This document shows, piece after piece, positions 51,865 through 60,578 of a stretch of 64,000 nucleotides of DNA (its first letter is position 1; the number at the start of each line of letters is the position of its first letter). The translations under genes were made by a program, and so were the position numbers. The notes below the pieces were generated by a model. It had not been told where the DNA came from. It worked only from the letters and a program-made list of their open reading frames with translations, and made no database searches. Origin of the DNA: Myxococcota bacterium (lineage in GTDB: Bacteria > Myxococcota_A > UBA9160 > UBA4427); assembly GCA_041389495.1 (NCBI GenBank), contig JAWKRT010000001.1:1736001-1800000 (forward strand). Reading direction: 5' to 3'.

Positions 51865-52557
51865 TCAGAGGCCCTCGGCGAGCCCCTCGTCGCGCTGCCG
51901 GCTCGCCTCGAGCAGGAGCTCGGTGACGGTCGCGCGGATCGTCGGCTCGACGTCGAGCTCCTGCGCCTCGAAGCGGAACGCCCCGCGGTCGGTGTTCACG
52001 ATCGCGACCGCGGCGTCGAAGCCCGCGTGCTTCTCCGTCGCGGCGTGGACCGGCCGCCCGTTGCGGAACCAGACGGTGCCGATGCCGCTCGGCGCCTCGA
52101 TCTCGAGCAGTCCCGTCTTCCCGCCCATCTCGAGCACCTGGAGCACGGCGAAGGGCGGGATCTCGGCGAGCTGACCGTGGAACGCGTCGCGCGTCGACGC
52201 GCGCTCGAAGATCATCGTCTTCGCCTCGCCGGGGACGAGGAGCGCGTCGTCGATCGCGGCGTCGAGCGTGCAGAAGGTGATCGTGCTCGATCCGATCTCG
52301 ATGCGGTCTCCCGTCGAGAGCGGGCACTCGCCGTCGACCGGCTCGCCGTTCACGAACGTCCCGTTCGTGCTGCCGAGGTCGCGCAGCACGTAGCCGCCGT
52401 CGACGGCGCGGATCTCCGCGTGGCGGCGCGAGACGTCGCTCTTGCGGATGGCGAACTCACAGCTCGGATGGCGCCCGATCGCGACCGGGGCGTCGGAGTC
52501 GACGCGCTGCGGCGGGAGCGGCGGGCAGAACAGCATGGCGGTGCGCGAGGCTTCCAT
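51865..52557 (-). CDS. FHA plus DUF4388 (PATAN-type) protein
   Basis: A 230-residue cytoplasmic protein from the ATG at 52557. Residues 20-100 are an FHA phosphothreonine-binding domain: VAIGRHPSCEFAIRKSDVSRRHAEI and DLGSTNGTFVNGE contain the Gly-Arg, Ser-x-x-His and Asn-Gly core. Residues 125-215 are DUF4388 (LAEIPPFAVLQVLEMGGKTGLLEI, GTVWFRNGRPVHA, GFDAAVAIVNTDRGAFRFE), a domain common in myxobacterial regulators. A link between Ser/Thr phosphorylation and c-di-GMP or motility-type regulation is inferred from those families. The longer frame up to 52695 is Arg/Cys-rich and rejected. Confidence 0.85.
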   Translation of the reverse strand: MEASRTAMLFCPPLPPQRVDSDAPVAIGRHPSCEFAIRKSDVSRRHAEIRAVDGGYVLRDLGSTNGTFVNGEPVDGECPLSTGDRIEIGSSTITFCTLDAAIDDALLVPGEAKTMIFERASTRDAFHGQLAEIPPFAVLQVLEMGGKTGLLEIEAPSGIGTVWFRNGRPVHAATEKHAGFDAAVAIVNTDRGAFRFEAQELDVEPTIRATVTELLLEASRQRDEGLAEGL

Positions 52558-52643
52558 CGCCGGCCTACAACGGCAGCCGGCGCGCGCAGCTTGAACGCAG
52601 GATCGGCCGCGGATGCGTGCGCCCGGGGCGCAGCGCCCCTCGA

Positions 52644-53126
52644 CTAGCGGGCGAGCGCGCCGCCCCCGTAGCGGACTGCGCTGTCGCGGGCCCACCCGCT
52701 CGCCTGCGCGAACCCGGCCGGCACCTCGAGCACCGCGTCGACGAGCTCGCCCGGCGCGTAGCGGGGGAGGGCGTCCGGGGGAGTGCCGTCCGCGGGCGGC
52801 GGTACGCGGTGATGGATGCCGACGATCCGGCCGTCCCGGATCCAGACCATGTCGATCGGAAACCTCATGTCGATCATCCAGAACTGCTGGAATCCCGCGT
52901 CACGGTAGAGGAAGAGCATTCCCTCTCCCCAGCCGAGGCCGTCGCGGCCGGAGAGCCCGCGGCGCTGCTCTTCGGGCGTCCGGGCGAGCTCGACCGCGAC
53001 GCGGACCCGATCGATCTCGACCCAGGCGTCCGGGCGGGCGGCGCCCTCCGAGCGGGCGCACGCGGCTGCGGCGACGAGCGCGACGAGCGCGGTCGCCGCT
53101 GCCTGCGCCCGCCGCCCGCGCCTCAC
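52644..53126 (-). CDS. DUF192 lipoprotein
   Basis: A 160-residue protein starting at a GTG that overlaps the sigma factor stop (GTGA). A basic N-terminus is followed by a hydrophobic segment and an AAAC lipobox (Cys near residue 27). The DUF192 core shows VEIDRVRVAVELARTPEEQRRGLSGRDGL, MLFLYRD, FWMIDMRFPIDMVWI and GEVVDAVLEVPAG-type (GELVDAVLEVPAGFA). DUF192 is a small beta-rich envelope domain of unknown function. The coupling to the sigma factor is unusual and may mean it is co-produced under stress. Confidence 0.85.
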   Translation of the reverse strand: MRRGRRAQAAATALVALVAAAACARSEGAARPDAWVEIDRVRVAVELARTPEEQRRGLSGRDGLGWGEGMLFLYRDAGFQQFWMIDMRFPIDMVWIRDGRIVGIHHRVPPPADGTPPDALPRYAPGELVDAVLEVPAGFAQASGWARDSAVRYGGGALAR

Positions 53127-54262
53127 GCGTCGGCGTCCGGCGCGTAGTACTCGAAGTCGACGAGCGCCTGCTTCATGTGGTCGCGCAGCCGCTTCACGAG
53201 CCGCGCCTCGAGCTGCCGGACGCGCTCGCGCGTGATGCCGTACTCCTCGCCGAGGTCGGCGAGCGTGCGCGGCTCCTCCGCGAGCACGCGCTCCTCGAGG
53301 ATCTGCAGGTCGCGCGCGGCGAGCGTCTTCTTGAACTCCGCGATCTGCTCGGCGAACACGCCGCGGAGCTCGTCGTCGCCCACCTGTCGCTCGGCGCTCG
53401 GTCCGCCGGCGCTCATGAAGTCGCCGTACGTCGCGGAGCCGTCCTCGTCGCCGATCGGCGCATCCATCGAGAGGTCGGGGCGCGAGAGGCGCGCCTGCAT
53501 CTCCTCGACGTCCTGCTCGCTCACTTCGAGCCGCTCGGCGATGAGCTTCGGCGTGACCTCGAAGCCCTGACGCTCGAGCTCGCGGCGCTCGCGGTTGAGC
53601 CGGTAGAAGAGCTTGCGCTGCGCGCGCGTCGTCCCCATGCGGACGCTGCGCATGTTGTCGAGGATGTACTTGAGCACGTACGCGCGGATCCAGTAGACGG
53701 CGTAGGTCGACAGCTTCACGCCCTGATACGGGTCGAAGCGCTGCACGGCCTCCATCAGGCCGACGTTGCCCTCCTGGATGAGATCGAGCGCGTTCGTCCA
53801 CGCGCGCCGGTACTCCATGGCGATCTTGAACACGAGGCGGAGGTTCGACACGACGAGCCGCCGCGCGGCCTCGACGTCCCCGTGCTCGCGCCACCGCACC
53901 GCCAGCTCGTGCTCCTCCTCGCGCGAGATGGGCGCGTGGTGGCGCAGCTGCGCCATGTAGCGCGTGAGGGTGTCCCCGCCCTGGAAGTCGGCGGTGTCCG
54001 CCATGGGAAGCGGAAGGGGCGCGGTCGTCGCCTCGACCAGCACCGGGAGGTGGACGGCGCGCGGCGCGAGCCGCGCAGGGGCTCCGTCATCGGGCTCGTC
54101 GCCGTCGTCGTCGCCGTCGGGCGGCGCGACTTCGTCGATCTCGTCGGGGGCGATCGGCTCCTCGGCGTCCTCGGTCGCGTCGGCGCCCGGCGCGGGCGCG
54201 CGCTCTCCCCCCTCGAGCTCGCTCGCCTCTCGGCTCTCGCGTTCGCGGGGGTCTCGGCTCAC
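53123..54262 (-). CDS. rpoH: RpoH-like sigma factor of the sigma70 family
   Basis: A 379-residue sigma factor. A ~95-residue acidic N-terminal extension precedes region 1.2 (TLTRYMAQLRHHAPISREEEHEL). Region 2 follows: VVSNLRLVFKIAMEYRRAWTNALDLIQEGNVGLMEAVQRFDPYQGVKLSTYAVYWIRAYV. QRKLFYRLNRERR matches the RpoH box (QRKLFFNLR). Region 4 is at TLADLGEEYGITRERVRQLEARLVKRL. This points to a heat-shock-like or myxobacterial SigB/SigC-like factor. The GTG start at 54262 follows a CTACGTT element on the minus strand. The acidic extension is not part of typical RpoH. Confidence 0.88.
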   Translation of the reverse strand: MSRDPRERESREASELEGGERAPAPGADATEDAEEPIAPDEIDEVAPPDGDDDGDEPDDGAPARLAPRAVHLPVLVEATTAPLPLPMADTADFQGGDTLTRYMAQLRHHAPISREEEHELAVRWREHGDVEAARRLVVSNLRLVFKIAMEYRRAWTNALDLIQEGNVGLMEAVQRFDPYQGVKLSTYAVYWIRAYVLKYILDNMRSVRMGTTRAQRKLFYRLNRERRELERQGFEVTPKLIAERLEVSEQDVEEMQARLSRPDLSMDAPIGDEDGSATYGDFMSAGGPSAERQVGDDELRGVFAEQIAEFKKTLAARDLQILEERVLAEEPRTLADLGEEYGITRERVRQLEARLVKRLRDHMKQALVDFEYYAPDADA

Positions 54263-54304
54263 CGGCGGGCTCTCGGCGGTTCGGCGCGGGGGACGGGTCG
54301 CGCC

Positions 54305-54311
54305 AACGTAG
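54305..54311 (-). promoter_or_regulatory. CTANNNT element before the sigma factor gene
   Basis: CTACGTT on the minus strand, 42 nt before the GTG at 54262 and just past the cytochrome terminator. Consistent with a separate promoter for the sigma factor gene. Confidence 0.4.
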
Positions 54312-54320
54312 CGAAACGAA

Positions 54321-54355
54321 GAGGGCGGGATCGGCCGCCGGCCGATCCCGCCCTC
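54321..54355 (-). terminator. strong intrinsic terminator of the cytochrome c gene
   Basis: A perfect 16-bp stem (GAGGGCGGGATCGGCC) with a 3-nt loop, followed on the minus strand by the T-rich TTCGTTTCG. It starts 30 nt after the cytochrome stop (minus orientation) and sets it apart from the sigma factor gene. Confidence 0.85.
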
Positions 54356-54384
54356 ACGAGGCTCCGAAGGCGCGCGAGGCGCGG

Positions 54385-54753
54385 CTACTTCTTGAGCGTG
54401 CGGATGAACGCGATGATGTTGGCGATCTCCTCGTCGCCGAGGTGCGGCAGCGGGGCCATCATCGCGTTGCCGCCGTAGGCCGCGGCGCCGTTCTTGATGA
54501 TGTTCGTGATGTCGGCGTCCGTGCCGGCCTTGCCGTCGCCGTCCGTGTCGTACTTGAAGTCGCCGACGCTGAAGTCGCGCGGCTTCGGGTCGAGCACGGC
54601 GCCGACCGGCCCGTCGCCCTTGCCCTCGGGCCCGTGGCACGAGGCGCAGTTCGCCTCGAAGCTGGTCTTGCCGGCCGCGACGTCGGCGGCGAGCGCGGTG
54701 CCGGGCGCGGCGAAGGCGGCGAGCGCGATCCACGTTGCGATCTTGCGGGTCAT
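54385..54753 (-). CDS. small monohaem cytochrome c
   Basis: A 122-residue periplasmic c-type cytochrome. The signal peptide ends at ALAAD (about residue 23). The haem site is CASCH (Cys36 to His40), and the distal Met is in MMAPLPHLGDEE. KGDGPVG and IIAFIRTLKK are class I cytochrome c features. AAGGAG lies 10 nt before the ATG at 54753, deciding it over upstream in-frame ATG. It carries electrons between respiratory partners that are not encoded here. Isolated gene, closed by a strong terminator. Confidence 0.93.
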   Translation of the reverse strand: MTRKIATWIALAAFAAPGTALAADVAAGKTSFEANCASCHGPEGKGDGPVGAVLDPKPRDFSVGDFKYDTDGDGKAGTDADITNIIKNGAAAYGGNAMMAPLPHLGDEEIANIIAFIRTLKK

Positions 54754-55034
54754 CGATCGGATCTCCTTGTCCAGTTCGGATGAGCTCCGCGCGCGCGCGG
54801 AGGGTTCGTCGGTTCGGGTCGCACAGAGGGCAGGGGTGCCGGACTTATTCGCGCGGATCCCCACGCCCTCGTCACTTCGTCACTGCACGGCTCTTCGGGT
54901 TCGACCGCTCGACGCGCAAAGGCGCGTCGAGCGCGACGCGTCCGGGGGTCGAGGCGCGCGCAAGGTACGGAGCGGCAATGCCTGCGTCAAACGACACGGG
55001 CCTGCAGCGAAACGTTGCGGAGTGATCGCCCGGC

Positions 55035-56651
55035 TCAGCGCGATCGCGCGCGCGACTCCATCCATGCGACGAGCGTGCGGACGCCGACGCCCGACGCACC
55101 CGGCACGTCCCATCCCGCCGTCTTGTCGCCCCACGCGGTGCCCGCGATGTCGAGGTGGGCCCAGCTGCGATCGCCCGCGAAGGCCTGGAGGAAGCCGGCC
55201 GCCGTCGATGCGCCCGCGTCGCGCGATCCCGCGTTCTTCAGGTCGGCGACGCTGCTCTTCATCGCGCGCGCGTGCTCCGGGAAGAGCGGCATGCGCCACA
55301 TCGTCTCCCCGCACGCCGCACCCGCGTCGACGATCTCGCGCGCGAGGGCGTCGTCGCGCGTGAAGACGCCGGTCGCCCACGGCCCGAGCGCGACGACGCA
55401 CGCGCCCGTGAGCGTCGCGAGATCGACGACCGCATCGGGCTCGAACTCCGAGATCGCGTAGTGGAGCGCGTCCGCGAGGACGACGCGGCCCTCGGCGTCC
55501 GTGTTGAGGATCTCGATCGTCTTGCCGCTCATCGCGCGCACGACGTCGCCGGGTCGATAGGCGGTGCCGCTCGGCATGTTCTCGGCCGCGCCGATCACGC
55601 CGACGACGTGCAGCGGCAGCTCGAGCACGGCCGCCGCGCGGAGTGCGCCGACGACGGCCGCGGCGCCCGACATGTCGTGCTTCATCTCGTGCATCGCGGC
55701 GGACGGCTTGATCGAGATGCCGCCCGTGTCGAACGTGATGCCCTTGCCGACGATGCACAGCGTCGGCGCGCGCGAAGCGCGGCGCTTCGGGACGTGCTCG
55801 AGGACGATCATGCGCGGCGGGTTCGCGCTTCCCTGGCCGACGGCGAGGATCGCGCCCATGCCGAGCCTCTTCATCTGCGCCGGTTCGAGCACGCGGCAGC
55901 GGAGGCCGACCTCGCGCGCGGTCGCGCGCGCGGCGGTCGCGAGGCGCGCCGGCGTCAGCTCGTTCGGCGGCTCGTTCGAGAGATCGCGCGCGAGGTTCTG
56001 CGCCGTCGCGATCGCGACGCCCGCGTCGGCTCCGCGCCGCGCGGCGGCCGCGTCGGTCGCGCCGTCGATCACGAGCGTCACCGCGGCCGGCGGCGCGTCG
56101 TCGCGCTTCTCCTTGTAGCGATCGAAGCGGTAGCTGCCGAGCAGCACGCCCTCGGCGAGCGCCTGCGCGGCGGCCGCGGCCGCGACGCCGCGAACGCGGG
56201 GCGCGGCGATCGCGAGCGAGCGGACGCGCTTGCCGGTCGCGCGGCGCACGGCCGTCGCCGCGGCGCGCCGCAGCGCGTGCGCGTCGACGTCCTTCGCGTC
56301 GCCCATTCCGACGAGCACGACGCGCGCGGGCCGCGCCGCGGCCGCGCGCGCGCGCTTCGACGCCGGAGCGGGGTAGAGGACGAGCGCCTCGCCCGCGCTC
56401 GCGGCGAACTCGCCGCGCTCGACGACGTCGGCGATCGCGCCGCCGAGCGAGCGATCGAACGCGCGCGCGGCGGGAGACAGGACGGGCTTCGCCCCGTTCA
56501 CCGCGGCCTTCGCCTTCGCCGAGGCCTTCGCGCGCGCCGCACCGCGCCGGCCGCCGGTCGCTCCGTCGGCCGCGCCCTGCGACGCGAGCGGGATCGCCAC
56601 GACGTCCGCCTTCGCGGCGTCGAGCGCCGCGCTCCGAACCGAGATCTTCAT
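55035..56651 (-). CDS. pepA: leucyl aminopeptidase (M17)
   Basis: A 538-residue cytosolic metallo-aminopeptidase. The N-terminal macro-like domain is enlarged by an Ala/Lys/Arg-rich insert (about residues 25-55). The C-terminal catalytic domain has VGKGITFDTGGISIKPSAAMHEMKHDMSGAA for the metal and catalytic Lys residues, and the M17 signature NTDAEGRVVLADAL. Both zinc-binding Asp and Glu sets are intact. It starts at an ATG with GAGGGGGGAA 5 nt before. A stand-alone gene divergent from the tol operon. In some bacteria PepA also binds DNA; nothing here shows that. Confidence 0.95.
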   Translation of the reverse strand: MKISVRSAALDAAKADVVAIPLASQGAADGATGGRRGAARAKASAKAKAAVNGAKPVLSPAARAFDRSLGGAIADVVERGEFAASAGEALVLYPAPASKRARAAAARPARVVLVGMGDAKDVDAHALRRAAATAVRRATGKRVRSLAIAAPRVRGVAAAAAAQALAEGVLLGSYRFDRYKEKRDDAPPAAVTLVIDGATDAAAARRGADAGVAIATAQNLARDLSNEPPNELTPARLATAARATAREVGLRCRVLEPAQMKRLGMGAILAVGQGSANPPRMIVLEHVPKRRASRAPTLCIVGKGITFDTGGISIKPSAAMHEMKHDMSGAAAVVGALRAAAVLELPLHVVGVIGAAENMPSGTAYRPGDVVRAMSGKTIEILNTDAEGRVVLADALHYAISEFEPDAVVDLATLTGACVVALGPWATGVFTRDDALAREIVDAGAACGETMWRMPLFPEHARAMKSSVADLKNAGSRDAGASTAAGFLQAFAGDRSWAHLDIAGTAWGDKTAGWDVPGASGVGVRTLVAWMESRARSR

Positions 56652-57055
56652 TCGTTCCCCCCTCGCGCCGGAAGCGGCGCTCGCGTTCCACCGGCGCGGC
56701 GCCTCGCGGCGCTCCGTCGCCTCCGAAGGCTCGTCGCGCGAGCCGAGCGGCCCGTGCGGCTTCGCGCGACCCGCCCGCTTCCTTGATGGCCCCCGAGCCC
56801 TCGCATAGACTCGCGCGCCGACCGTTCGGGGGGCGGAGTCGCGCAGGGCGGCTTCGCGAGGTCGGTCGCCTCGAGTCGTCGTGGATCGTCGGGACCCTGG
56901 ATCGGCAGGGAGCTCCTCGGGGTCGCGGGCTCGCGCTCGGCGCCGTTCATAGCGCGTTCGGGCCGCATCACCGAGAGCACATCGAGAGCCCGGCGTTCCT
57001 CCGCGAGCCCTCCGCCGCGGGCGGAGTGCGCCGCGAGGCGGGCGGGGAGCGTCGC
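56652..57055. promoter_or_regulatory. divergent region of pepA and the tol operon, 404 bp
   Basis: No gene is supported. The region carries the tol promoter at 56783-56811 and then about 240 nt of leader. An in-frame extension of tolQ is open across it but shows non-coding composition. A short hairpin of CGAGG/CCTCG lies near 56858. Nothing else is clear. Confidence 0.5.
56783..56811 (+). promoter_or_regulatory. sigma70-type promoter of the tol operon
   Basis: TTGATG (56783-56788) and TAGACT (56806-56811) are 17 nt apart, a good -35/-10 pair, 244 nt before the tolQ GTG. The implied leader is long for this genome. Confidence 0.6.
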
Positions 57056-57769
57056 GTGGAACTCGATCTGATCGGACTGATCTGGCAGGCGAGCCTCGTC
57101 GTGAAGCTCGTCATGCTCCTGCTCGCCGGCATGTCCGTCGGCTCGTGGGCGATCATCGTGCTCAAGTGGCGCGAGCTGCGCCGCGCGGAGGCCGACAGCG
57201 AGGCGTTCCTCGAGGTCTACCGCGAAGAGGAGTTCGCCCGCGCGTTCGAGGCGGCGCGCGAGCTCGACCGCAGCCCGCTCGCCGCCGTCTTCCTCGGCGG
57301 CTGCGCGGAGCTCCAGCAGATCGCCAAGAAGCAGGGCGGGGGCGCGGTCGATGCGCTCGAGGTCGAGCAGGTGCGGCGCGTGCGCAAGGCGCTCGGCTGG
57401 ATCACCGCCGGCGAGGCGCAGCGCTTCGAGCGCGGGCTCTCGTTCCTCGCCACGACCGGCAGCTCGGCGCCGTTCATCGGCCTGTTCGGCACCGTCATCG
57501 GCATCATCGCGTCGTTCGAGAGCATCGGGCGCGCGGGCAGCGCGAGCCTCGCGGTCGTCGCGCCCGGCATCGCCGAGGCGCTGATCGCGACCGCGGTCGG
57601 CCTGTTCGCCGCGATTCCCGCCACGATCTTCTACAACTCGTTCGTCGCGCGCATCGAGCAGATCGGCGCCGCGATCGACCTGTTCCGCGGCGACTTCGAG
57701 CAGGATCTCGACCTCGTCGCGGCGCAGGCGACCGGTGCGCGCGCCTCGGCGCGCCGCGAGCGGGGCTGA
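57056..57769 (+). CDS. tolQ: Tol-Pal system proton channel subunit TolQ
   Basis: A 237-residue inner-membrane protein from the GTG at 57056, with GGGGAG about 8 nt upstream. TM1 is near 8-30, and TM2/TM3 near 130-190. The TolQ/MotA signature reads FERGLSFLATTGSSAPFIGLFGTVIGI, and IAEALIATAVGLFAAIPATIFYN gives the third helix with its conserved Thr. With TolR it uses the proton gradient to energise TolA during outer-membrane constriction. The upstream extension in frame from 56783 is rejected. Confidence 0.93.
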   Translation: MELDLIGLIWQASLVVKLVMLLLAGMSVGSWAIIVLKWRELRRAEADSEAFLEVYREEEFARAFEAARELDRSPLAAVFLGGCAELQQIAKKQGGGAVDALEVEQVRRVRKALGWITAGEAQRFERGLSFLATTGSSAPFIGLFGTVIGIIASFESIGRAGSASLAVVAPGIAEALIATAVGLFAAIPATIFYNSFVARIEQIGAAIDLFRGDFEQDLDLVAAQATGARASARRERG

Positions 57770-57772
57770 CGC

Positions 57773-58183
57773 GTGGGCGCGTCGCTCGCGCGCGGCGGTC
57801 GCCGCCGGCCGATGGCCGACATCAACGTCACGCCGCTCGTCGACGTCATGCTCGTGCTGCTGATCATCTTCATGGTGACGGCCCCGATGATGCAGCAGGG
57901 CGTCGACGTCGATCTGCCGAAGACGTCGACGCAGCCGCTGCGCGTCACCGACGACCCGCTCATCCTCACGGTGAAGAAGGACGGCACCTACCTGCTCGGC
58001 AAGACCGAGGTGCCGCTCTCCGAGCTCGAGGCGAAGCTCGCCGCCATCTTCGAGGCGCGCGGCGCGAAGGAGCTCTACCTGCGCGCGGATCGCGCGGCGC
58101 CGTACGGCACCGTCGTCAAGGCGATGGCCGCCGCGCGCGAGGCCGGCGCGCAGCAGCTCGGCGTCGTCACCGAGGCCGAGTAG
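57773..58183 (+). CDS. tolR: Tol-Pal system subunit TolR
   Basis: A 136-residue protein with one TM helix (about 24-44) and a periplasmic domain. The helix carries the proton-path Asp in VTPLVDVMLVLLIIFMV. The C-terminal domain shows VDLPKTSTQPL, LTVKKDGTYLLGKTEVPL and LYLRADRAAPYGTVVKAMAAA. GTG start 3 nt after the tolQ stop. Identical architecture to ExbD; position beside tolB identifies TolR. Confidence 0.94.
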   Translation: MGASLARGGRRRPMADINVTPLVDVMLVLLIIFMVTAPMMQQGVDVDLPKTSTQPLRVTDDPLILTVKKDGTYLLGKTEVPLSELEAKLAAIFEARGAKELYLRADRAAPYGTVVKAMAAAREAGAQQLGVVTEAE

Positions 58184-58225
58184 CGCCGTGGGCGGTCGCG
58201 CGCCGATCGGCATCGGAGGGCGGCG

Positions 58226-59047
58226 GTGAGCTCCGCGACCCTCGGCATCGATCGCCTGCAGCAGAGCGCGTGGGATCGCTTCGCGCGCGCGCGCGCCGAG
58301 CGCGGGCGGCGCGAGTGGAAGAACGGGCTCGTCGGCTCCGCGATCGGCCACGCGGTCGTGCTGCTGCTGCTCGTGGTCGGCCCGCGCCCCGGGCCGTCGG
58401 AGCTCCCGCCGGTCGTCTCGATCGATCTCGTCGCCGCGCCGCGCGCGGCCGCGGCCCCCGCGCCGGGCCGCCCGGCTCCCGCGCCCGCGCCGCCGAAGGC
58501 CGCGCCGCCGCCCCCCGAGCCGACCGTCGCCCCTGCGCCGCCTCCGCCGCCGAAGGCGCAGACGAAGGTGCTCCCCAAGGAGGCGCCGCAGGCGAAGGCG
58601 AAGCCCGCGCCCGCGCCGCCCGTGCGGCGCGAGCGACCGAAGGAGCTCGGCTACGAGGACGCGCTCGCCGCGCTGCGCGCCGAGGCGGGCGAGGCGAGCC
58701 CGAGCGAGGACGCGGCCGAGGAGGCGCTCGACGCGCCCGCCACCGCGACGGGCGGCCCGAGCGGGCCCGGGCGCGTCGACCCCGAGCTGGCGGCCTGGCA
58801 GCTCGCCGTGAAGCGCCACATCCAGAAGAGCTGGGTCGTGCCCACCGAGTTCCGCGGCAGCGGGCTGCGCGCGCTGCTGCGCGTGACCGTGCTCGGCGAC
58901 GGCACCGTGATCGGCGCGCCGGCCGTGCAGCGCTCCTCGGGCGACCCGCGCTACGACGACAACGCGGTGCGCGCGGTCGGCCAGGCGAGCCCGCTGCCGC
59001 CGCCGCCGAGCGCGGGCGACAAGACGATCTGGTTCTCGGAAGAGTGA
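58226..59047 (+). CDS. tolA: TolA/TonB-type energy transducer
   Basis: A 273-residue protein. A short cytoplasmic N-terminus, one TM helix (about 36-52), a long Pro/Ala/Lys periplasmic stretch (70-150) and a C-terminal TonB/TolA-like domain (about 185-273). The last includes QLAVKRHIQKSWVVPTEFRGSGLRALLRVTVLGDGTVI and DDNAVRAVGQASPLPPPPSA. GGAGGG precedes the GTG by 5 nt. The linker is Pro-rich as in TonB rather than helical Ala/Lys as in E. coli TolA; its position between tolR and tolB supports the Tol role. Confidence 0.85.
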   Translation: MSSATLGIDRLQQSAWDRFARARAERGRREWKNGLVGSAIGHAVVLLLLVVGPRPGPSELPPVVSIDLVAAPRAAAAPAPGRPAPAPAPPKAAPPPPEPTVAPAPPPPPKAQTKVLPKEAPQAKAKPAPAPPVRRERPKELGYEDALAALRAEAGEASPSEDAAEEALDAPATATGGPSGPGRVDPELAAWQLAVKRHIQKSWVVPTEFRGSGLRALLRVTVLGDGTVIGAPAVQRSSGDPRYDDNAVRAVGQASPLPPPPSAGDKTIWFSEE

Positions 59048-59136
59048 TCGCGGTACGCGCCGCGCGCGCCGCGCGGTGCGACCGTTCGGCGCCGCGCGCC
59101 GGGAACGCGCGACACGGGCCGGGGGGAGAGACGCGG

Positions 59137-60501
59137 ATGAGGATGGGGGTGGCGAGCTGGATCTCGGTCGCGCGGGCGGTCGCGCTCGCGCTGTGCCTCG
59201 CGGCCGGCGTGCCGCGCGCGGCGGGCGCCGAGGAGGACGTGCCGACGATCGTCGTCACGCCCGGCGGGCGCACGGCGTTCAACGTCGCCCTGCAGCGTTT
59301 CGCCGATCGCGGCCGCGGCGGTGATGCATCGCGCACGGGCGCGCTCGACGCCGGTCTGCGCCGTGGCATCGCGTACTCGTACGACACGCTGCTGCTCCCC
59401 GACGCCGCCTTCCTCGGCCCGCGCGACGCGCGCCCCGAGCTCGCCGCGACGCGCGACGACTGCGCGGAGTGGCGCACGAGCGGCGCCGACGCGCTCGTCG
59501 AGGGCGTGATCGCGCCCGACGACGCCAGCGGACGCATGGTGATCGAGGTCGCGGTCTGGGAGGTCGCGCGCTGCGTGCGGCTCTTCCACGAGACGTACCG
59601 GCGGCCGGGTGCCGTGCTCGAACGCACCGCCCTGCGCATCGCCGACGACGTGGTCGGCGCCGTGACGGGCGTGCGCGGGGCGGCATCGACGGAGATCGCC
59701 TTCGTCTCGACGCGCAGCGGCCACCGCGAGATCGTCGTGATGGACGCGGACGGCTCGAACGTGCGCGCGGCGACGCGCGGCAACTCGGTGAAGGCGTTCC
59801 CCGACTGGCTGCCGGGCGCCGACGGCATCCTCTACACGTCCTACGTCACGGCCGAGCAGCCGGACCTCTTCGTCGCGTCGCGCGCGGCCGACGTGCGCGC
59901 GGGCCGCATCCTGGGCGGCGTGCTCCCCGGCGCGCCGAAGTACCGCGGTGTCTTCTCGCCCTCGGGTCAGACGCTCGCGCTCGTCACGAGCGTCGACGGC
60001 GCGGCCGAGATCTTCCGCGTCGAGCGCGACGGGCGTCGCATGCAGCGGCTCACGCACGGCCCGTCCATCGAGGTCTCGCCGGCGTGGTCGCCCGACGGCT
60101 CCCGCATCGCCTTCGTGTCGGACCGCTCGGGGGCGCCGCAGATCTTCGTCATGAACAGCGACGGGACGGACACGCGCCGGCTCACCTATCAAGGCGGCTA
60201 CAACACGTCGCCGTCGTGGTCGCCCGACGGGCGCTGGATCGCCTATCAATCGCTCGTCGGCTCGCAGTTCGACATCTGGCTGATCGACCCGGAGGGCAAG
60301 GTCAACTTCCCGATCGTCGAGCACCCTTCGAGCGACGAGACACCGCACTGGTCCCCCGACGGTCGCCGCATCGCCTTCAGCTCGAAGCGCCGGGGCCGCG
60401 CGGACATCTACACCGTCGACCGCAGCGGCGAGCGCCTCGAGCGCCTGACGCAGGCGATGGGCGACAACACGCATCCCTCGTGGAGCCCCTATCCGCGGTG
60501 A
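59137..60501 (+). CDS. tolB: Tol-Pal system beta-propeller TolB
   Basis: A 454-residue periplasmic protein. The signal peptide ends near RAAGAEE (about residue 30). The N-domain (about 35-180) resembles the TolB amino-terminal domain. The C-terminal propeller has blades with EIAFVSTRSGHREIVVMDADGSN, SPAWSPDGSRIAFVSDRSG, PSWSPDGRWIAYQS, PHWSPDGRRIAFSSKRRG and PSWSPYP. GGAG lies 8 nt before the first of two ATGs, 59137. TolB normally binds Pal and the translocation partners; Pal is not encoded next to it here. Confidence 0.94.
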   Translation: MRMGVASWISVARAVALALCLAAGVPRAAGAEEDVPTIVVTPGGRTAFNVALQRFADRGRGGDASRTGALDAGLRRGIAYSYDTLLLPDAAFLGPRDARPELAATRDDCAEWRTSGADALVEGVIAPDDASGRMVIEVAVWEVARCVRLFHETYRRPGAVLERTALRIADDVVGAVTGVRGAASTEIAFVSTRSGHREIVVMDADGSNVRAATRGNSVKAFPDWLPGADGILYTSYVTAEQPDLFVASRAADVRAGRILGGVLPGAPKYRGVFSPSGQTLALVTSVDGAAEIFRVERDGRRMQRLTHGPSIEVSPAWSPDGSRIAFVSDRSGAPQIFVMNSDGTDTRRLTYQGGYNTSPSWSPDGRWIAYQSLVGSQFDIWLIDPEGKVNFPIVEHPSSDETPHWSPDGRRIAFSSKRRGRADIYTVDRSGERLERLTQAMGDNTHPSWSPYPR

Positions 60502-60534
60502 GCGGGGCGGCCGGAGCCGCCGCGCCCGCGGCTG

Positions 60535-60541
60535 CTAGAGT
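60535..60541 (+). promoter_or_regulatory. CTANNNT -10-like element before cpoB
   Basis: CTAGAGT lies 37 nt before the cpoB ATG in the 77-nt gap after tolB. GGGGGGAGGAGG follows as ribosome binding site. Confidence 0.4.
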
Positions 60542-60578
60542 TCCGCGCCGATCGGGGACCGGGGGGAGGAGGCCCGTC

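Noticed and set aside
56783..57055. N-terminal extension of TolQ from an upstream ATG
   Set aside because: Composition is non-coding and TolQ starts with its first TM helix shortly after the GTG at 57056.
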